Source: Mesaphorura yosii (taxonomy: Eukaryota > Arthropoda > Collembola > Poduromorpha > Tullbergiidae). From it: a DNA stretch of 64,000 nt. Position 1 is the first letter of the stretch; each line of letters opens with the position of its first letter. Both the position numbers and the translations under genes were made by a program. The DNA lies in the NCBI GenBank assembly GCA_009869945.1, contig WIXG01000030.1:186001-250000 (forward strand). Reading direction: 5' to 3'. The notes beneath the pieces were generated by a model. The model had not been told where the DNA came from, searched no databases, and worked only from the letters and a program-made list of their open reading frames with translations. Positions 59,645 to 64,000 of this stretch are shown here, piece by piece.

Positions 59645-62600
59645 GTGATCACTTTCTCCTCTCTGGTCGCTCATTTCTTAACCATTCAGCCACTCACACT
59701 AAACTCTTTATGTTGTCATTACACCGCGCGATGTTCGCTTTCTCTTTTGTTCTTAATGAGACATCAACAAAAACCCGTAACAAGAGATCGCACATTTCTT
59801 GACTCTCTGTCTCTTGGTTTCCATTCCGTTAACGACTTGATTTCAATCTATCCACTCCTGCTGCCCAAACAAGCTCCCTCCAACAACGACATACATATAT
59901 TATGTATACATGTGTGGTGTGCTGAATGCTTGTTCTTTCGCTCTCTTTTTCTCTTTCCTGTTTCATCTTTTATTATCTGCCCATAAATGCCATGCTATTC
60001 GTCTGCTCTTGTTTCTCTCTCATTAAAGTAGGGCCCAAGAAATTAACTTCATCCGGTGCGGCATGCTCAGAGATAAAGAAAAAAGTACGGTTGAACACTG
60101 TCTTTAATTGTATCTTGCTCTCTCGCTCCTCGGCCATAAAATCTTTCCTGCTTTTTGTTATTATGCAATACAACGTGTAGAGCCCTGCCATTGTCAGGCT
60201 CAGCGAAACAAACTTCGCAACGAGGTAATACTTGGAAGGCAATCAAAAAAGTACTCCGGCCCATAAAATGCCTCCAGACTCAATGCGCGCGCGACGCAAT
60301 GTATTTATTCGGTACACAGTGCGAATTGCCAGAGTGAAGTGCAGCAGCCCAAAATACGCTCACACACTGCAGCGTTGGCTGTGACGTTTGGTTGTTTGCT
60401 CGGCTCACGTAAATTTTGAACCCTAAGCCTTGTTAATGACTGGCAGACGAGAAAGTAATTATGTATCACATCATGCCGCACTTTGGCATCATGAACGAAA
60501 GGAATTTCATCCTCTTAATAAGTACAGAGTACGAGTTTATCTGCACTGAGAGAAATGAGCTGAGAGTAATGTGGTGGCTGGCAATTCTTATTATGACCGA
60601 CTTTTAACATATTTCCATCATTATCATCCGTGTGCGGTTGGCTGCCACGAATTGCGGGCTGATAAAACCCAACGAGCGAGAAAAGTCAAAATTTCAGCTG
60701 CGAAGCAGCCTAGTTCTGAGGAATTTCGTATGCAAAATTCCTCCCAATTTATAACTACTGCCACCAATTACTCCTGTCATTAGCTCATCTCGTTCCTTCG
60801 CCGTCGCCCCGTCATGAAAGGACTTTTCTCCCTTAATTAGCTTTCTTTGTAACTACTTTCTTTTATTTCTTCCTTTCAAGCTCAGACAGTCAGAACTCAT
60901 AGTTCATGTTCCTTCCCCTTCAACTCAGCAACCAATTTGGACTTTTGTTTTTCATTTGAAGCCTGGTTTGCCTGCTCCGTCTCATTGTTTCCGTGGATGT
61001 GGATTCTGGGACAATCAAATCGCATTTACTTTACGATTTCTCCTTTTCATGTTGGCAGCGTCTTGTGCCAAATCGCACACTTTTTCACTTGCACTTTACT
61101 AGCGTTCTGATTTCACCTTGAACGTAGCCAGAGCTGGAAAAATTGCTTGCTTTTCTCACACTCCGTTCCTCATTATTACCTCTCCTTTCTTCTTGTTCAC
61201 GTATTTGGGCTGAGCCTGTGAGAATGCACCGAAGAACAATAACCTAATGACTTTATCTTGAAAGCAAAGAGCGCGCTGTGCCCGGCGAGAATATTTTCTT
61301 TATGATTGGGCAAGCGGCGATGAGATGGATTGCCCCTTGAAAGTGGAACAAAAGACTCGTGATCTTGATCCAGTCAACAATTTCAATCAAAGTGTGCCTT
61401 TTATAACGCGATATGTCAGCAGGATTTCTTTGGCTTTGGTCAGTGCTCAAAGGGCAGCGCAGTTGGTTCGTTCGTTGTTGCCGTTCACTTTTGGACCGTG
61501 CATGGTTGGTTGGGTTTCAAGTGATCGCATCTCGCTTTTTCCTGCTGCCTCTTTCCTAATATTAGTATTCGGAATGGTTTGAGGCACTGCTGCCCCGCCA
61601 CGTTCACTTTCTCTTGCTCCGACTGCCCTGCACGTCAAATGTTATATCGTAATAACATTGAGCGAAATAATAAATCTAAGACGACGTGGAAACATGATGA
61701 AGAAGAAGGACCTGTTTTCGTCTTTTTTGTTTCGGTTGGTTGGATGTGTGTGCAAGGAGAAGGAAATATTTGTCTGGAACGATGTGTTAAAGAACAAGTG
61801 AAAAGGTTCAGTTGAACTCAAAACCATTTATATCCATGTGTGATAGAAGACTCGAATGATTGTGCCCACCATAAATCAATGTTACATTATCGAAGTGATT
61901 CGTGTGTGCTCATTCTGCTCCTTCTTCCCAGCCATTAATGCCAGACTGCTGCCGCAGCGGCATTTGCTTTCTTCATCTTGCTCCTACTGGTCTCATTCCG
62001 TCGTCGCGTCTGAGCGGCTATGAAATAATGCCCACAGTGTGAAAAGGTTCGGCAGACAAACTCGAGACTCCACAAAACACACAAACATTATTACCTACTT
62101 CTTCGCCCTTCTTGCGGCGCACTTTCCCACTGCCCCGCTCTATTTGGCCCCACTTGACATATTTCTCCGCTCAATTCTTTATCTCGTCGCCCGATAAACC
62201 GAAATGAGAATTCTTTCCGCCCCGTTCCCTCTCCATTTACTCCACCACAAGCACCGCCACCGTCTCTACCATCGCCACATCATAATGATATCTACATTGC
62301 CACCTTAATGTGTACTTTCGCACAAAAGTCAATAATAACGAGCCAAGTGAAAGCAATAATGGCGATGCCGACAATCTATAACCTGGCATGACGCAATGCC
62401 AACTCCCAAAGTTTCAGAATTATGGTTATCTGCTGCGAGCGGATTTGCATACGACATCGAGCAAAAGGCGTCTGCCACCGACAAACTTGCACAAACTGGC
62501 ATTCCCGGTCAAAATACGGCTAATGTCTTCCCTCTGCATTAACTGTCGCTCCTGAATTTTTGTTTCACTGGAAATTTTATTGTATCAAAGCGAATCGGAT

Positions 62601-64000
62601 GCGAAGGTGGGTGAATTTTCATTCACTCCAGTCTAAACGTTTAGAGTTCTCGGAAGCGACGCATTTTGGGCCTGTCGTCACTTTTGATCCTTCATTTTCT
62701 TGTCACATGGTCTCTCCTTCGTGTTCGCACTGCTCACTTTTCAGGCCGTGACAGTTGATGGACGGTGCTTCCAATAAATGGTTGTTGGAAGATTTGTTCG
62801 AGCCTATCCGGCTGACAATGGAACATTTATCACATTTTATTTTTTGCCTGCCACTGCCGTGGATGTGAGCAGATCTGGTCAGACCCGTGTGAATGGCGAA
62901 TCCATGTTGAATCTAGGAAAGGCTCTCAACGAACATTGTCACCGACAGATACACAAAACTCGCGTGCCCAGGGACAGATTTATATTGCAATTGAGCCCAA
63001 CATATGCGTCTGTCTGTCGGTTGGCTGTCGTTTCCTGTGCTGTCTCTGTCCTTCCTTGTTCTAGGTTTATGTGCCATCATAAAGTATCGCGAATGCAGTG
63101 CAGTATAGGAGAAAAGAGACAAAAAGTGGCGAGAGAAACAAACGTCAATTTATTCGTTTATTTTTTAGTCGCTGTCCGTCTTCGCATTATTTCCTCTTCA
63201 ATTTCACGGCACTGAGTCGCAAGCCACCCGAAATGAGTCGCAGTAGGATTAAGTCTTCCCCAACGCTGATCCCAATCTTTCAACTCGGTGTTTTATGGGC
63301 AAAATATGTTGATTGCAATCCGCTGTCGTCGTTCATTTTAATTTGGTCAGTGTGAGAAGCCATGAAAAGTGTTACAGTCCAGAACTCCAAACGAAAGGTC
63401 CGAGCAAGCAAGCGAATGAGACAAGCAACATGCACTTCATGGCCAGGAGTCGTCCGCGTACGCCATAAAGAGATGAAAAAGTGTTCATTAATTTAGAGAG
63501 CCATGAGTCACGAAGAGAAAAGAACTCTTTATGGACCGTATTTCATAAGAGTCATGATAATAACACGCGGAACGGTCGCGAACGCCGTGCTGCGAAATGG
63601 AGAAAGTGAAGGCAGGCCAAGAGAAATATTCTTTGCAAAGAAGAAATTTATCAAAAAATGGAATCAAGTGAGAGTGGAGTGCATGCACTTTGAGCGTAGC
63701 ACTGGAACTGGCACGCGTGGTAGTTAGCAGAAGCACGGGCTGAGGAGGCTGGCAAAATAAAATTTTTACAAGTGAAGGAGAGAGAATCGTTAGTCTTGTC
63801 AGAGTGCAGAATTCGCCAGGCACTATGCACTTCAGATTGCAGACCAGACCAAGACCAAAGAAACCTTATTTCTTACGTCTTCCTTCGGTATGAAATGAGT
63901 GAAGAGTCCCGGGAGGGACTTCGGACGCCTCCATTTGTTTGTGGAGCGACAGGAGAGCGAATGTGTGACACCAGTGACTCGGTGACCAGACGAAATGAAA
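59645..64000 (+). other. Shal: Shal intron 5 and unresolved 3' region
   Basis: Sequence after donor GTGATC of the last recognised Shal exon. Conserved distal Kv4 C-terminal sequence was not found, so the main terminal exon probably lies right of the window. Several pyrimidine-rich AGs occur; the one at 62744 is described separately. No other gene is recognised. Confidence 0.6.
62745..62777 (+). CDS. Shal: Possible alternative terminal exon of Shal
   Basis: The acceptor CTCACTTTTCAG ending at 62744 is followed by ten codons (AVTVDGRCFQ) and TAA, in the phase left by the exon ending at 59644. The TAA is embedded in AATAAA (62773-62778), with GT-rich sequence right after it as cleavage sites need. 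The product would stop ten residues beyond PQRYQ. I know no such ending in other Shal proteins, so support is from signals only. Confidence 0.25.
   Translation, partial: AVTVDGRCFQ

Noticed and set aside
63050-63090. Pyrimidine-rich acceptor before GTTTATGTGCCATCATAA as a Shal terminal exon
   Set aside because: It would add only five codons and no poly(A) signal follows closely; weaker than the site at 62745.

Overview
The window is nuclear DNA from an animal, most likely an arthropod. The genes have GT..AG introns, mostly 60-95 bases long. The coding sequences match metazoan families, and the Kv4 channel starts with the Met-Ala-Ser and proline-rich N-terminus that I recall from insect Shal. 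Short introns beside one 32.7 kb intron, with roughly 40% GC, would suit a branchiopod crustacean such as Daphnia; that placement is inference, since no species marker is visible.

Layout: (1) 347-5023, minus strand, a complete FGD-type Rho guanine nucleotide exchange factor (DH, PH, FYVE, PH) in ten coding exons. Two further exons at 5262-5376 and 6537-6671 splice in phase to an acceptor inside the large exon and give a second N-terminus. (2) 9313-10535, minus strand, CNBP, a CCHC zinc-knuckle protein in seven exons, one only 14 bases long. An unrecognised 58-codon ORF ends 18 bases upstream of its ATG. (3) 13709-15532, plus strand, APEX2, the AP endonuclease of base excision repair, in five exons and complete. 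A weakly supported gene end faces it on the minus strand near 15969-16195. (4) From 22654 to past the right edge, plus strand, Shal/KCND, the Kv4 A-type potassium channel. Its first coding exon is 9 bases, and its second intron (25429-58147) fills half the window and splits the first glycine codon of the pore's GYG filter. The 3' end of the main isoform is not in the window.

The genes do not form a pathway: they cover Rho/Cdc42 signalling (FGD), RNA/DNA binding and translation (CNBP), DNA repair (APEX2) and neuronal or muscle excitability (Shal). FGD and CNBP lie head to tail on the minus strand; CNBP and APEX2 are divergent, separated by about 3.2 kb. The flank and long intron of Shal contain no recognisable gene. 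They do hold repeated GTGAAAGT words, a palindrome, a tRNA-like sequence with both internal promoter boxes and a T-run, and two long stop-free frames without recognisable homology. No virus-like element or intact transposon was recognised.
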